A stretch of 64,000 bases of DNA, taken from the NCBI GenBank assembly GCA_001898505.1, contig MKTZ01000002.1:108445-172444 (forward strand). Direction: 5' to 3'. Of this stretch, positions 37,793 through 46,740 are shown piece after piece. This DNA is from Sphingobacteriales bacterium 50-39 (GTDB lineage Bacteria; Bacteroidota; Bacteroidia; Chitinophagales; Chitinophagaceae). A program made the translations under genes and the position numbers. The notes below the pieces were generated by a model, which saw only the letters and a list, made by a program, of their open reading frames with translations, did no database searches and was not told the origin of the DNA. Every line of letters begins with the position of its first letter. Position 1 is the stretch's first letter.

Positions 37793-39769
37793 CTATTTTC
37801 CTACCGCATACTTCACCTCTTCCGTCGCGCCCTTCCATTGATCCGTCCGGAAAGGAGGAGCCGGCAATCCGTCCTTATTGAAAAGATTGTCTTCCCAGGC
37901 ATCATCCGCCCATCCATAACGGACGGCCACAGGGGTGGCGACCTCATCCGACCAGACGACAACTTTATCGCCCTGGATGGCAGCCTTTGCATAATGCCAC
38001 TCCTGATCGGTGCCAGCGACCTCAAACCCCCGCAGATAGCCATACTTGTCGGGAGTGCTAAGCCCACCGCCTGTATGCCCAAAATGCAGTACCATTCTAT
38101 GCCCGTCCGTCTCCATGATCCGATAAACAGGCCCGCTGTATTCCATCGTTTGACCATAGAGGTTATTCAACGCGATAAAGGCCAGCCGTTTGCCAACATC
38201 CTGCTTGTCCTTCGGATGTATATCGGTGGAATTGCCGATATCCGTTGTCACCGCCATTCCGGTATTGGGTAGCGACAGGGTCATGGCCTGCGCCTCTCTC
38301 AGCTCGGCCCAGGTGCTGCCTCGCTGGCTATTGCCGTTGTTGGCTCCAAAGCTGGCCAGCTGCACAAAATAAAAGGGAAAGTCCCCTTCTTTCCAGCGCT
38401 GACGCCAGTCGGTGATCATGAGGGGAAAAGCCTTGCGGTACTGATATGCCCTGCCCGCATTGGTCTCGCCCTGGTACCAGATAGCCCCCCGGATGGTATA
38501 CGGTATCAAAGGATTGATCATGGCATTGAACAACAAAGTGGGCGCACTGTTGGGGCCCGTGGCAGTATTCATGACGACACTGGCCACATTGAACGACCAG
38601 TCGCCGGCAAGGGACAGCTCATGGCTGCCGATGGTGCATTCCATTTCCCCGGGCTCTCCGTATATCCCGCCATCGCCGCCTGTATCATTCACCCGCACAG
38701 CGATCAGGTTCTTTCCTGCCTTCAACACTCCGGCTGGAATAGTATACCGGCGATGTTCACTGTAATTATTGATAGCGCCTACCTTTACTCCGTTGACATA
38801 GGTCTCGTCATTATCGTCAATCTTTCCCATGTCCAGTACAGCCGCCTTGCCGGCATCGGCATCGGATATTTCAATAACTTTTCTGAACCAGACGATGCCA
38901 TCGAGATCATCCAGCCCTAAACCTGCCTGTTCCCAAAGACCAGGCAGCTTCATATGCGGCCAATGCGTGTCGTCGAGGTCCAGTGAGCTATATCCTGTTT
39001 CATCTCCTGTCAATGTCCCTTGCAAGGCGGTGATCTTTTTTATAAGATCGGTCTTCTTTTGTTCCCCGATCTGCTTTATATCAGCCGCCGGCGGCATGGT
39101 CCGGATCATCTCTCTGAATTCATCGCTCTGCTCAAATGCTCCCCGGCTGGTCCAGGTCTCCACCATCGTGCCGCCCCATGAGGTATTGATAAGGCCGATG
39201 GGAATATGCAGCTTTTGATAGAGCTCACGCGCAAAAAAATAAGCCGTGGCGCTAAAGTCGCCGGCGGTCTGCGGACTGCAGACCTTCCATTCCCCGTTGG
39301 GGATATCTGTTTGGGGGATAAGTGCGACTGTAGTGGGAACCTTTATCTGACGGATGGCATCAAAATTTGCGGCGGCTATCTCCTCCTGATAGTTGTTGAT
39401 CTTACCCCATCCGGCAATGGGCATTTCCATATTCGACTGACCGCTGCAGATCCATACCTCTCCTACCATCACATTGTTGAAGGTCTTGTCGCTCTTTGCT
39501 CCGGTGACGGTCATTTGATAAGGCCCTCCCGCAGACATCGGGTCCAGTCGAAGGGTCCATTGCCCCTGCTTGTCCGCCTTGACAGTCCTGGTTTGTCCAT
39601 TGAAACGAATAATGATCTTTTCGCCGGGCGATGCCCATCCCCAGACGGCAATGGGCTTGTCACGCTGTAACACCATATTGTCCCCGAACAGACGGGGCAA
39701 ACGGACTTCCGCAAAAAGGGAAACGGATAACAGCAAAGCTGTAAAGAACAGACAGGATTTTTTTATCAT
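37793..39769 (-). CDS. Sialate O-acetylesterase family protein
   Basis: Secreted SGNH-type esterase of 658 residues that removes O-acetyl groups, in this family from sialic acids or from plant/bacterial polysaccharides. Signal peptide MIKKSCLFFTALLLSVSLFA. The nucleophile Ser lies in EVWICSGQSNMEMPIAGW near residue 110, and the catalytic Asp/His in NSTDIHPKDKQDVGKRLAF near 520. A galactose-binding-like beta insert sits in the middle (about 260-400, KNLIAVRVNDTGGDGGIYG). No sialic-acid catabolic genes are nearby, so hemicellulose-type substrates are equally possible. Confidence 0.9.
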   Translation of the reverse strand: MIKKSCLFFTALLLSVSLFAEVRLPRLFGDNMVLQRDKPIAVWGWASPGEKIIIRFNGQTRTVKADKQGQWTLRLDPMSAGGPYQMTVTGAKSDKTFNNVMVGEVWICSGQSNMEMPIAGWGKINNYQEEIAAANFDAIRQIKVPTTVALIPQTDIPNGEWKVCSPQTAGDFSATAYFFARELYQKLHIPIGLINTSWGGTMVETWTSRGAFEQSDEFREMIRTMPPAADIKQIGEQKKTDLIKKITALQGTLTGDETGYSSLDLDDTHWPHMKLPGLWEQAGLGLDDLDGIVWFRKVIEISDADAGKAAVLDMGKIDDNDETYVNGVKVGAINNYSEHRRYTIPAGVLKAGKNLIAVRVNDTGGDGGIYGEPGEMECTIGSHELSLAGDWSFNVASVVMNTATGPNSAPTLLFNAMINPLIPYTIRGAIWYQGETNAGRAYQYRKAFPLMITDWRQRWKEGDFPFYFVQLASFGANNGNSQRGSTWAELREAQAMTLSLPNTGMAVTTDIGNSTDIHPKDKQDVGKRLAFIALNNLYGQTMEYSGPVYRIMETDGHRMVLHFGHTGGGLSTPDKYGYLRGFEVAGTDQEWHYAKAAIQGDKVVVWSDEVATPVAVRYGWADDAWEDNLFNKDGLPAPPFRTDQWKGATEEVKYAVGK

Positions 39770-39783
39770 ATGGAAGATGTGAG

Positions 39784-41511
39784 TTATTTCAATTTCATAT
39801 CCTTGATGATCCCTTCGATGCGGCCATTCAGTTCTGCATGCACCCGATCGAAATCAGCGGCGTTGGGTAGCCTGGTATGCACACTGAAATAGAATTTGAT
39901 CTTGGGCTCCGTACCGGATGGACGGGCAGATATCTTCGACCCATCCGCAAGGACAAACTGCAATACATTGGATTGAGGCAGCTCGATCTTCCAGTTCTCA
40001 CCGGTCTGAAGGTTCTTGCCGTTGCGCAGCTCATAATCCAGCAGCTCCACGACAGGAGAGCCATTGATCGTAGCAGGAGGGCTGCTTCGGTAGGCGCTCA
40101 TCATGTCAGCGATCTCCTTTTGTCCGTTCATTCCCTTCTTTGTAAGAGAGATGAGCGACTCTTTATAAAAACCATATTGGACATATAGTTCGATCAGCTT
40201 GTCATAAAGGCCGCGCCCTTTATCCTTTTCATACGCAGCCATCTCGCAAAGCAGGGCAACGGCGCTGACGGCATCCTTATCTCTCAGCCTGTCGCCGATC
40301 ATCAATCCATAGCTCTCTTCGCCACCGATGACATAATGCTCGCTGCCTTCCTTTTCCTTGATCAGCTCGGCGATATATTTAAACCCGGTGAGTACGTTAT
40401 AACATTTCACCCCATTGCGGCTGGCTATTTCATCGATGAGGTTTGTAGTAACTATGGTCTTGACAACCATGTCATTGGGCTGAGCAATCCCCTTTGCTTT
40501 ACGGGCTTCGATCATATAGTTGAAAGCCAGTACGGCCGTCTGGTTGCCATTCATCAGTACCCATTCACCCCGTTTGTCCTTAACCCCGATGCCTACCCTG
40601 TCCGCATCCGGGTCCGTACCTAAAAGTATATCTGCGTCTATCTGTTTGGCCTTCTTCAATCCAATACTCATGGCCTCGCTCTCTTCAGGGTTGGGGTAGA
40701 TCACGGTGGGGAAGTTGCCATCCGGAGTAGCCTGCTCATCCACTACATGGACATTGCTAAACCCAAACCGCTGCAACACTTCCGGCACCAGTTTGATGCC
40801 CGTCCCATGGATAGGCGTGTAAACTATACGCAGATTATGTTGTTTTTCAATAATTTCAGGGTATACAGACAGATCTTTCACCATGGCGATATACGCTTCG
40901 TCGATGTCCTTTCCGATCATGCTGATATTGGCTTCTCCTCCACCCCATTTGACCTCATCCACCGAAGCTATCTTCTCTACTTCTTTTATAACATTCTTGT
41001 CATGTGGAGGCACCAGTTGACCGCCGTCATCCCAGTACGCCTTATAGCCATTGTATTCTTTGGGATTGTGACTGGCTGTACAAACGACCCCACCCTGGCA
41101 ACGAAGCTGCCGGATGGCAAAGCTCAATTCAGGGGTCGGCCGGAGGGATTGAAAGAGGAATACTTTTATCCCATTGGCTGCGAATACATTAGCTGTAGTT
41201 TCGGCAAAAAAACGGCTGTTGTTGCGGCTGTCATGCGCAATGGCAACGCGGACTTCCTGGCCCGGAAAGGATTTCTTCAAATAATTGGCATAACCCTGGG
41301 TAGCCATTCCAATGGTGTACTTATTCATACGGTTGGTACCCACTCCCATGATCCCCCGCAGACCGCCGGTGCCAAATTCAAGGTTCCGGTAAAAACTCTC
41401 TGTCAGCTCGGTGGGGTTTTCCACCTTTAATCTGTTGATCTCGTCCTTGGTAGCCTGATCATAATTGCCTTTAAGCCAAAGGTCCACCTTGCTCTGAATA
41501 GCAGCATCCAT
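39784..41511 (-). CDS. Alpha-phosphohexomutase (phosphoglucomutase/phosphomannomutase type)
   Basis: Cytoplasmic mutase of 575 residues that interconverts hexose 1- and 6-phosphates, so it can feed glucose-1-phosphate to GlgC. All four active-site loops are visible: the phosphoserine loop CTASHNPKEYNGYKAYWDDG, the metal loop LGTDPDADRVGIGV, the sugar-binding loop GGEESYGLMIGDRLRDKDA, and the phosphate-binding loop SARPSGTEPKIKFYFSV. Length and the GYKAYWDDG motif fit the PgcA/PGM2 group rather than GlmM. It lies 14 bases downstream of the acetylesterase start on the same strand. Confidence 0.94.
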   Translation of the reverse strand: MDAAIQSKVDLWLKGNYDQATKDEINRLKVENPTELTESFYRNLEFGTGGLRGIMGVGTNRMNKYTIGMATQGYANYLKKSFPGQEVRVAIAHDSRNNSRFFAETTANVFAANGIKVFLFQSLRPTPELSFAIRQLRCQGGVVCTASHNPKEYNGYKAYWDDGGQLVPPHDKNVIKEVEKIASVDEVKWGGGEANISMIGKDIDEAYIAMVKDLSVYPEIIEKQHNLRIVYTPIHGTGIKLVPEVLQRFGFSNVHVVDEQATPDGNFPTVIYPNPEESEAMSIGLKKAKQIDADILLGTDPDADRVGIGVKDKRGEWVLMNGNQTAVLAFNYMIEARKAKGIAQPNDMVVKTIVTTNLIDEIASRNGVKCYNVLTGFKYIAELIKEKEGSEHYVIGGEESYGLMIGDRLRDKDAVSAVALLCEMAAYEKDKGRGLYDKLIELYVQYGFYKESLISLTKKGMNGQKEIADMMSAYRSSPPATINGSPVVELLDYELRNGKNLQTGENWKIELPQSNVLQFVLADGSKISARPSGTEPKIKFYFSVHTRLPNAADFDRVHAELNGRIEGIIKDMKLK

Positions 41512-41680
41512 ATCGTTGTTTTTTCGGCTAAAACTACGTTATTATTGATATAAATAGTAAATTTGTTAGGTCAATCCCCTGAAATACCTGCACTGACTTT
41601 GCCAGCCTTGGCACGATGTAAAGGCTGAAGTATAACTTCCCATTCACAATATCCGGTGAGAAAATTGTAGCATTTTTCTG

Positions 41681-41689
41681 TATCTTTTG
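41681..41689 (+). promoter_or_regulatory. Near-consensus -7 box for the GYF_2 protein gene
   Basis: TATCTTTTG, the TAnnTTTG box with one extra T, 41 bases before the ATG at 41731. Confidence 0.35.
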
Positions 41690-41730
41690 ATGATGAGCTT
41701 AATTTGTATACCTCTTAACCGGAATGCTGG

Positions 41731-43035
41731 ATGACCAATTATTCGTTACTTCGGGACAATAAGCAAAGTGGGCCTTACACCTTCGATGAGCTGAAGGAAA
41801 AAGGGTTGAAAGCCTATGACCTCGTTTGGATAGAAGGTAAAAGCGCTGCATGGCGTTACCCCTGCGAGATCCCGGAACTGAGCCCCTTTGCTCCCCAGGT
41901 GGAAGAGCAACCGTTCGACCGTTTCTACAAAAAGCCTGCCCAGGACAATACACAAAATAATACATCGGTTACTCCCGCTCCTGTCCGCACCTCTCCTAAC
42001 GGCGCCGTTGCCGCCACTATCCTTACAGGTGATGCCTCTTCTTCCACGTTGCCTGGCCGGCGGATCATTTATGTGACCCTGCCCGCAGGTAGAACAGCGC
42101 CTGTTGCAGTTCCTGCCGCACGGGAGACCAGAGAGCCTGTCATTAAAGAACCCCAGGTCAAAGAGCCCGCCGCCATACCTGCCCCCCTGGGAACATTTGA
42201 GGACATTCCTGCTCATTATACCGAAGACTGGAAGGCAAGTGTAGAATCAACGCCCCGCAACAGCAGGAAGTCTCAGTCTTTGCGTCTGGGCCAGACCCTG
42301 ATGTTAGGTCTTACAGTATTGGCGCTCCTGGTAGCAGGCATTTTTATCGGCCTGTCCCTAAACAAGAACTCGCTGGGTATTATTAGACATTTCTCCATCG
42401 GCAATGGGAAAGATAAGCCGCCGATGACAAACCCATCCCAGCCCCTTGCCGTTAACAGTCTTCCTCCTGCCACCGTTACCTCTACCGTTAAAGAAGAAGC
42501 CCATAACAAGGACAGCGTCGTCTCTATCGCATCCACGCCTCCTGTGACAACACCTAAGACCAGGCCTTTCGCTCATCAAGAAAGACCCTCATCCGCGCTC
42601 CAAAAGCCCCAGCCAGTTGCTCCGGCGCCCAAGGACTCTTCGCTGCAGGCCATGCCTGCCGCACACAGGGAGGCCACGCACCGGTCGGATATCACGGCCG
42701 ACAAGGTCGATAAGGATGCCATCCGGGACAACCTTTCCAACCTTGTATCTATTGGCGCCACTGGTTATACAGTAGGCACATTCGGAGGAATATCCAATCT
42801 GCAGCTCACCGTAAGCAACCACTCTATCTACTCCCTGGATCTTGTCGTAGTGGAAGTTCAGTATATCCAGGCCAATAAAAAAGTATTTAAGACCGAAAAT
42901 ATGTACTTTCGTGGTATCGCTCCTGGCTCGGCTCTGATGCAAGAGGCTCCTAAAAGCTCCCGTGGCATAAAAGTTCAATACAAGATCACGCTTGTTAACT
43001 CAAAAGAATTGGGTTTGTCCTACTCTGCGCTGTAA
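41731..43035 (+). CDS. GYF_2 (DUF4339) domain membrane protein
   Basis: A 434-residue protein with an N-terminal GYF_2 domain (SLLRDNKQSGPYTFDELKEK, LVWIEGKSAAWRYPCEIPEL; about 1-60). A long Pro/Ala-rich cytoplasmic linker and a single membrane helix at about 187-210 (LMLGLTVLALLVAGIFIGLS) follow, then a second low-complexity Pro/Ser/Thr linker and a C-terminal beta-rich domain (about 330-434, SIYSLDLVVVEVQYIQANKK) that looks like a small immunoglobulin-like fold. GYF_2 usually binds Pro-rich peptides. The layout suggests a protein that links a cytoplasmic peptide contact to an envelope domain. Function unknown. Confidence 0.8.
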   Translation: MTNYSLLRDNKQSGPYTFDELKEKGLKAYDLVWIEGKSAAWRYPCEIPELSPFAPQVEEQPFDRFYKKPAQDNTQNNTSVTPAPVRTSPNGAVAATILTGDASSSTLPGRRIIYVTLPAGRTAPVAVPAARETREPVIKEPQVKEPAAIPAPLGTFEDIPAHYTEDWKASVESTPRNSRKSQSLRLGQTLMLGLTVLALLVAGIFIGLSLNKNSLGIIRHFSIGNGKDKPPMTNPSQPLAVNSLPPATVTSTVKEEAHNKDSVVSIASTPPVTTPKTRPFAHQERPSSALQKPQPVAPAPKDSSLQAMPAAHREATHRSDITADKVDKDAIRDNLSNLVSIGATGYTVGTFGGISNLQLTVSNHSIYSLDLVVVEVQYIQANKKVFKTENMYFRGIAPGSALMQEAPKSSRGIKVQYKITLVNSKELGLSYSAL

Positions 43036-43176
43036 AAGGTCCGGCGTTTTGTGTTTAGTATGAACCATAACTTTGAGTTAACGATTATTTCTTCTCATTT
43101 GGCATAGTACTTGAAAACTACCGGCGTTCTCAGTGTTCAATCAAACGCTGTGTTGAGAACCTTTAAATCGATTTGT

Positions 43177-43371
43177 ATGAAAAATGCAATGGTGCAGCTA
43201 GCCTTGGTTCTGATAGGTATCACTAGTGTTCATGCTGTTAAGCTGCTACAAGCCTCTTCTCTCTCCGCACATGTATATCCCACTGCTGCCGCTGAAAAAG
43301 TCTGGACAGTCCATGACAAGGATTCACTAAAAATGATCGGTATCTATGTCAAGGCCATAGACAAACAATAG
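43177..43371 (+). CDS. Small secreted peptide
   Basis: A 64-residue product starting at ATG 43177 with a clear signal peptide (MKNAMVQLALVLIGITSVHA). The mature part is about 44 residues and ends MIGIYVKAIDKQ. I do not recognise it. The frame continues upstream to a TTG at 43111, but that would bury the signal peptide. It lies between the GYF_2 protein and the saccharopine dehydrogenase-like gene, all on the plus strand, 16 bases before the latter. Confidence 0.55.
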   Translation: MKNAMVQLALVLIGITSVHAVKLLQASSLSAHVYPTAAAEKVWTVHDKDSLKMIGIYVKAIDKQ

Positions 43372-43387
43372 TGCGTATCTTGCCTTT

Positions 43388-44680
43388 ATGAACAAACATA
43401 TTCTCCTTTTTGGCGCTGGTAAGTCAGCCACCTGTCTGATCCAGTTTCTCGATAGGACCGTTTCCTCCCGGGACTGGCAGCTGACAGTAGCCGAAAGCAA
43501 CCTGGAACTTGCCCAATCCAAGCTCAGTGGCTCCCCTCACACAAAAGCAGTACAGGTCAGCGTGGAAGACCGCGAACAACGGGACAACCTCATCCGACAG
43601 GCAGATATCGTCATTTCCCTGCTTCCCCCTGCTCTGCATTTCCTGGTGGCTACCTCCTGTATAGAATGGAAAAAACACCTGCTGACAGCCTCCTACCTCG
43701 ATGATAAGCTCCGGGCCCTGGAACCCGCCATCAGGGACAAGGGCCTTTTATTTCTTTGCGAAATGGGATTGGACCCTGGTATCGATCATATGAGCGCCAT
43801 GCAGTTGATCCACCGGATCAGGGAGCAGGGAGGACAGGTACATTCTTTCCTCTCGCACACCGGTGGCCTCGTTTCGCCCGTCAGCGATGACAACCCCTGG
43901 CATTATAAGATCAGCTGGAATCCCCGGAATGTGGTGCTGGCCGGATCGGCAGGCGCAAAATACCTGGAGAATGGGCAGACGGTCACACGCACCTATGAAG
44001 AGCTGTTCCGGCGGATCAATAAAGTGGAAATAAAAGAGTTGGCTTCCCTCGCATGGTATCCTAACAGAGATTCGCTTTCCTATATTCCTGTCTATGGACT
44101 GGACGGAATAAATACCTTTATTCGCACCACGCTGCGATATCCGGATTATATCAGGGCCTGGAGCGCCATTGTAGATGCCCATCTCACGGACGACAAGACC
44201 CCGTTATCGTTATCTAAAGATAATGTCACCATTGCCCAATGGTCTTCTCCCATTCGTCCCCTGGTCGATGACTCGATCCGCTCTCAGCTGGAATACCTGG
44301 GTCTTTTTAGTGACGAGCCGATCCCGCCCTCCGCTCATACTTCTGCCGACGTTCTGCAATACCTGCTGGAAACCCGTCTGGCCATGCGTCCGGGGGACAG
44401 GGATATGATCGTTATGTTACATGAAATAGCCTATACGACAGCCGCCTCTCCCGGAGTCACCCGTAGAATAACCAGCAGCCTTGTCGTGCACGGAGAAGAT
44501 CATCTGCGGACAGCCATGGCAAAGACAGTAGGTCTCCCGTTGGGCATTGCCGCTGTATCGATACTGGAAGGGAAGATAAAGCTTACAGGACTTCATATCC
44601 CTATATCCCCCGGGATATATACCCCCGTGATGGAGGAGCTGGCCCTGCAGGGTATCCGCTTTGTGGAAGAAGGGAGTTAA
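43388..44680 (+). CDS. Saccharopine dehydrogenase family protein
   Basis: NAD(P)-dependent dehydrogenase of 430 residues. An N-terminal Rossmann fold (HILLFGAGKSATCLIQFLDR) is followed by VISLLPPALHFLVATSCIEW and LFLCEMGLDPGIDHMSAMQL, then the Sacchrp_dh_C catalytic domain (GGLVSPVSDDNPWHYKISWN). These match saccharopine reductase/dehydrogenase (glutamate-forming) proteins of lysine degradation. No alpha-aminoadipate genes are adjacent. The last four bases overlap the convergent gene at 44677. Confidence 0.88.
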   Translation: MNKHILLFGAGKSATCLIQFLDRTVSSRDWQLTVAESNLELAQSKLSGSPHTKAVQVSVEDREQRDNLIRQADIVISLLPPALHFLVATSCIEWKKHLLTASYLDDKLRALEPAIRDKGLLFLCEMGLDPGIDHMSAMQLIHRIREQGGQVHSFLSHTGGLVSPVSDDNPWHYKISWNPRNVVLAGSAGAKYLENGQTVTRTYEELFRRINKVEIKELASLAWYPNRDSLSYIPVYGLDGINTFIRTTLRYPDYIRAWSAIVDAHLTDDKTPLSLSKDNVTIAQWSSPIRPLVDDSIRSQLEYLGLFSDEPIPPSAHTSADVLQYLLETRLAMRPGDRDMIVMLHEIAYTTAASPGVTRRITSSLVVHGEDHLRTAMAKTVGLPLGIAAVSILEGKIKLTGLHIPISPGIYTPVMEELALQGIRFVEEGS

Positions 44681-46005
44681 TTCACCTCGATGCTCAGCGT
44701 ACTGAGTATGTGATAATCGATGTCCCGAAAATAGATCACGTACTTCCCTTTTTTGAGATACAGTAGATAGAGCTTCTTCCCGCCGGGAATATAGGTCTGA
44801 TCCGCCGGCACCAGCTGCCAGGGCTTATTGTTGTTCCCGGCAATCTCGTCCTGGTAATAGGCCTGAACAAAAAATACGGAGGGTGAACTGGGCTTGATCG
44901 GTACAGGCTGCCGAAGCCCTCCAAGGTTGAACCATGTGGGTCTTCCATCCTGGTATTTAGTGAGAGGGTGAATGACGGAAAGATCATAAAGATCCCCATG
45001 TATGACATTCACCGGCGTATTGTTCACGAGAGCTATGGAAGGCGACTTTATGGAGAACTTCTGCAAATAGGCCTGGTATAACACCCGGCCATACCCGAAA
45101 TTACCCTCTTCCGTCATATCCGTCTGATCGATGGTCAGCGGATCGATGCCCGACATCCTTTTGAACGCCAGCGCCATGGGAATGAAGCCATCCTCCGTTT
45201 CTTTCTCGCTGATATGGGTATAGCTCGCCAGCACCAGCATACGCGCTGTCGTATCCCGCTGCAATGCACTATAGATGTTCGCCGCCTGTATGGAATCCCG
45301 CTGATTGGGTCTGTGTCCAGCTACGGTATCCTCGTAGGGCACCAATTGGTAGCCTATAGCCAGCGCCTCGCGTACCAGCTCCCCCAACACGGGTTCGGCC
45401 GTATAATATCCCGTATGCAATCTCAAACGGGATAGTTCATGGTCGGAGAAGTTATTCAACATCTCCATGGCCAGCAGACGGTATCCTCCCTTATACAGGT
45501 CTTTTAACAACGATATGACAAAGGCGCTCTGCAACGGCTTATTATGTGCCTCGTTGATCATTAGGACACGGGTGTTTCTGGCGGCGAAGTGAATATATTT
45601 CCAGGCTTCCACATGTTCCACATTCTTAAGGCCGTCCACCATCCGAAAGACCTTCCGGCGGGCGCCATCATCGATGCTGTCATAGCTGCTCTCCAGGTAT
45701 TGCATGGCCGTCTGATAGTCCCCTGCAAAAGCAAAGTACTGGCTCAACTCGTCGTAATATCCCTTTTCCGTATAGATACCCTTGAACTTTGCTTCATCCT
45801 TAAAGGCGTGATACAATGGGAATAGATAATGCAGATTGCCTTTGGGCATCAACGTAAGGATATTCAGCTTGGGGCTGTACCCTGCCGGGATGTCCCGTTT
45901 ACAATGATCCTGTAATTGTTCCACAGGCGCCAGCAGCTGTCCGGTAACGCTTTGCACCGTTGTGATCAGGACCGCCGCCAGTAAGCTCTTCTTAAAAAAG
46001 GTCAT
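44677..46005 (-). CDS. Exported protein, EreA/ChaN-like superfamily candidate
   Basis: I do not recognise a named family with certainty. The 442 residues start with a signal peptide (MTFFKKSLLAAVLITTVQSV, then TGQ). Near residue 147 is RVLMINEAHNKPLQSAFVIS, then LLAMEMLNNFSDHELSRL and VPYEDTVAG. A strand ending in E-A-H followed by a second strand with E-M resembles the metal-binding core of the erythromycin-esterase/ChaN/TraB group. A C-terminal beta domain (about 380-442) follows. It may be a periplasmic hydrolase. It is convergent with the saccharopine dehydrogenase-like gene. Confidence 0.6.
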   Translation of the reverse strand: MTFFKKSLLAAVLITTVQSVTGQLLAPVEQLQDHCKRDIPAGYSPKLNILTLMPKGNLHYLFPLYHAFKDEAKFKGIYTEKGYYDELSQYFAFAGDYQTAMQYLESSYDSIDDGARRKVFRMVDGLKNVEHVEAWKYIHFAARNTRVLMINEAHNKPLQSAFVISLLKDLYKGGYRLLAMEMLNNFSDHELSRLRLHTGYYTAEPVLGELVREALAIGYQLVPYEDTVAGHRPNQRDSIQAANIYSALQRDTTARMLVLASYTHISEKETEDGFIPMALAFKRMSGIDPLTIDQTDMTEEGNFGYGRVLYQAYLQKFSIKSPSIALVNNTPVNVIHGDLYDLSVIHPLTKYQDGRPTWFNLGGLRQPVPIKPSSPSVFFVQAYYQDEIAGNNNKPWQLVPADQTYIPGGKKLYLLYLKKGKYVIYFRDIDYHILSTLSIEVN

Positions 46006-46043
46006 TTGGGCTGCAATATCATAAACTCTTTGTTAGAAAAAGC

Positions 46044-46736
46044 TTAAATCGCCGCCAGCTTTTCGCGCAATAGCTGTACGCCGACGGATGCGGGCTGCTC
46101 GATCGTCGTCAGGCCGGGAATGGCGGAAGTGTATGGGATCTTCTTGTCCACAATGAACTTGGGTATCCAGGTCCTTGCAAAATCCACCAGACCAGCCGCC
46201 GGATAAACCACCAGGGAGGTCCCCACAATGACAAAGACATCAGCTGACCGCACCAGGGGGATGGCTTCCTGGATCATGGGGACAGGTTCCTCGAACCATA
46301 CGATATGTGGCCTTAGCTGCGCACCATCATCCGCCAGATGCCCCAAAAGAATATCTTCTTTGATATCATATACCAGCGACTCGTCAGCTTCGCTGCGCAT
46401 CTTGAATATCTCTCCATGCAGATGCAGCACCTGGGTGCTTCCTGCCCTTTCATGAAGGTCGTCGATATTCTGCGTGATGATATGTACGTCGAAATCTTTC
46501 TCCAGCTCGGCCAGTCCAATATGACCGGCATTAGGCACTGCTTTCCCCACATCTCTCCTGCGCATATTATAAAAATCCAGCACCAGCTGCGGATTGGCCC
46601 TCCAGGCCCTTGGCGTCGCCACTTCCGTTACATCATATCCCTCCCACAACCCGTCGCTGTCCCGAAAGGTCCTTAAGCCGCTCTCCGCGCTGATGCCGGC
46701 GCCGGTGAGCACTACCAGCTTCTTCTTTTTGTTCAT
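46044..46736 (-). CDS. NAD-dependent protein deacylase, Sir2 family (zinc-less)
   Basis: Sirtuin of 230 residues. NAD-binding motifs are LTGAGISAESGLRTFRDSDG and TQNIDDLHERAGS, the catalytic His is in VLHLHGEIFKMR, and VIVGTSLVVYPAAGL closes the fold. DFYNMRR carries the Tyr and Arg that class III (SIRT5/CobB-like) enzymes use to bind succinyl or malonyl groups. The zinc-ribbon cysteines are absent; the region reads RSEADESLVYDIKED, and the protein has no Cys. It lies 4 bases downstream of the DUF4349 lipoprotein start region on the same strand. Confidence 0.92.
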   Translation of the reverse strand: MNKKKKLVVLTGAGISAESGLRTFRDSDGLWEGYDVTEVATPRAWRANPQLVLDFYNMRRRDVGKAVPNAGHIGLAELEKDFDVHIITQNIDDLHERAGSTQVLHLHGEIFKMRSEADESLVYDIKEDILLGHLADDGAQLRPHIVWFEEPVPMIQEAIPLVRSADVFVIVGTSLVVYPAAGLVDFARTWIPKFIVDKKIPYTSAIPGLTTIEQPASVGVQLLREKLAAI

Positions 46737-46740
46737 GCTA

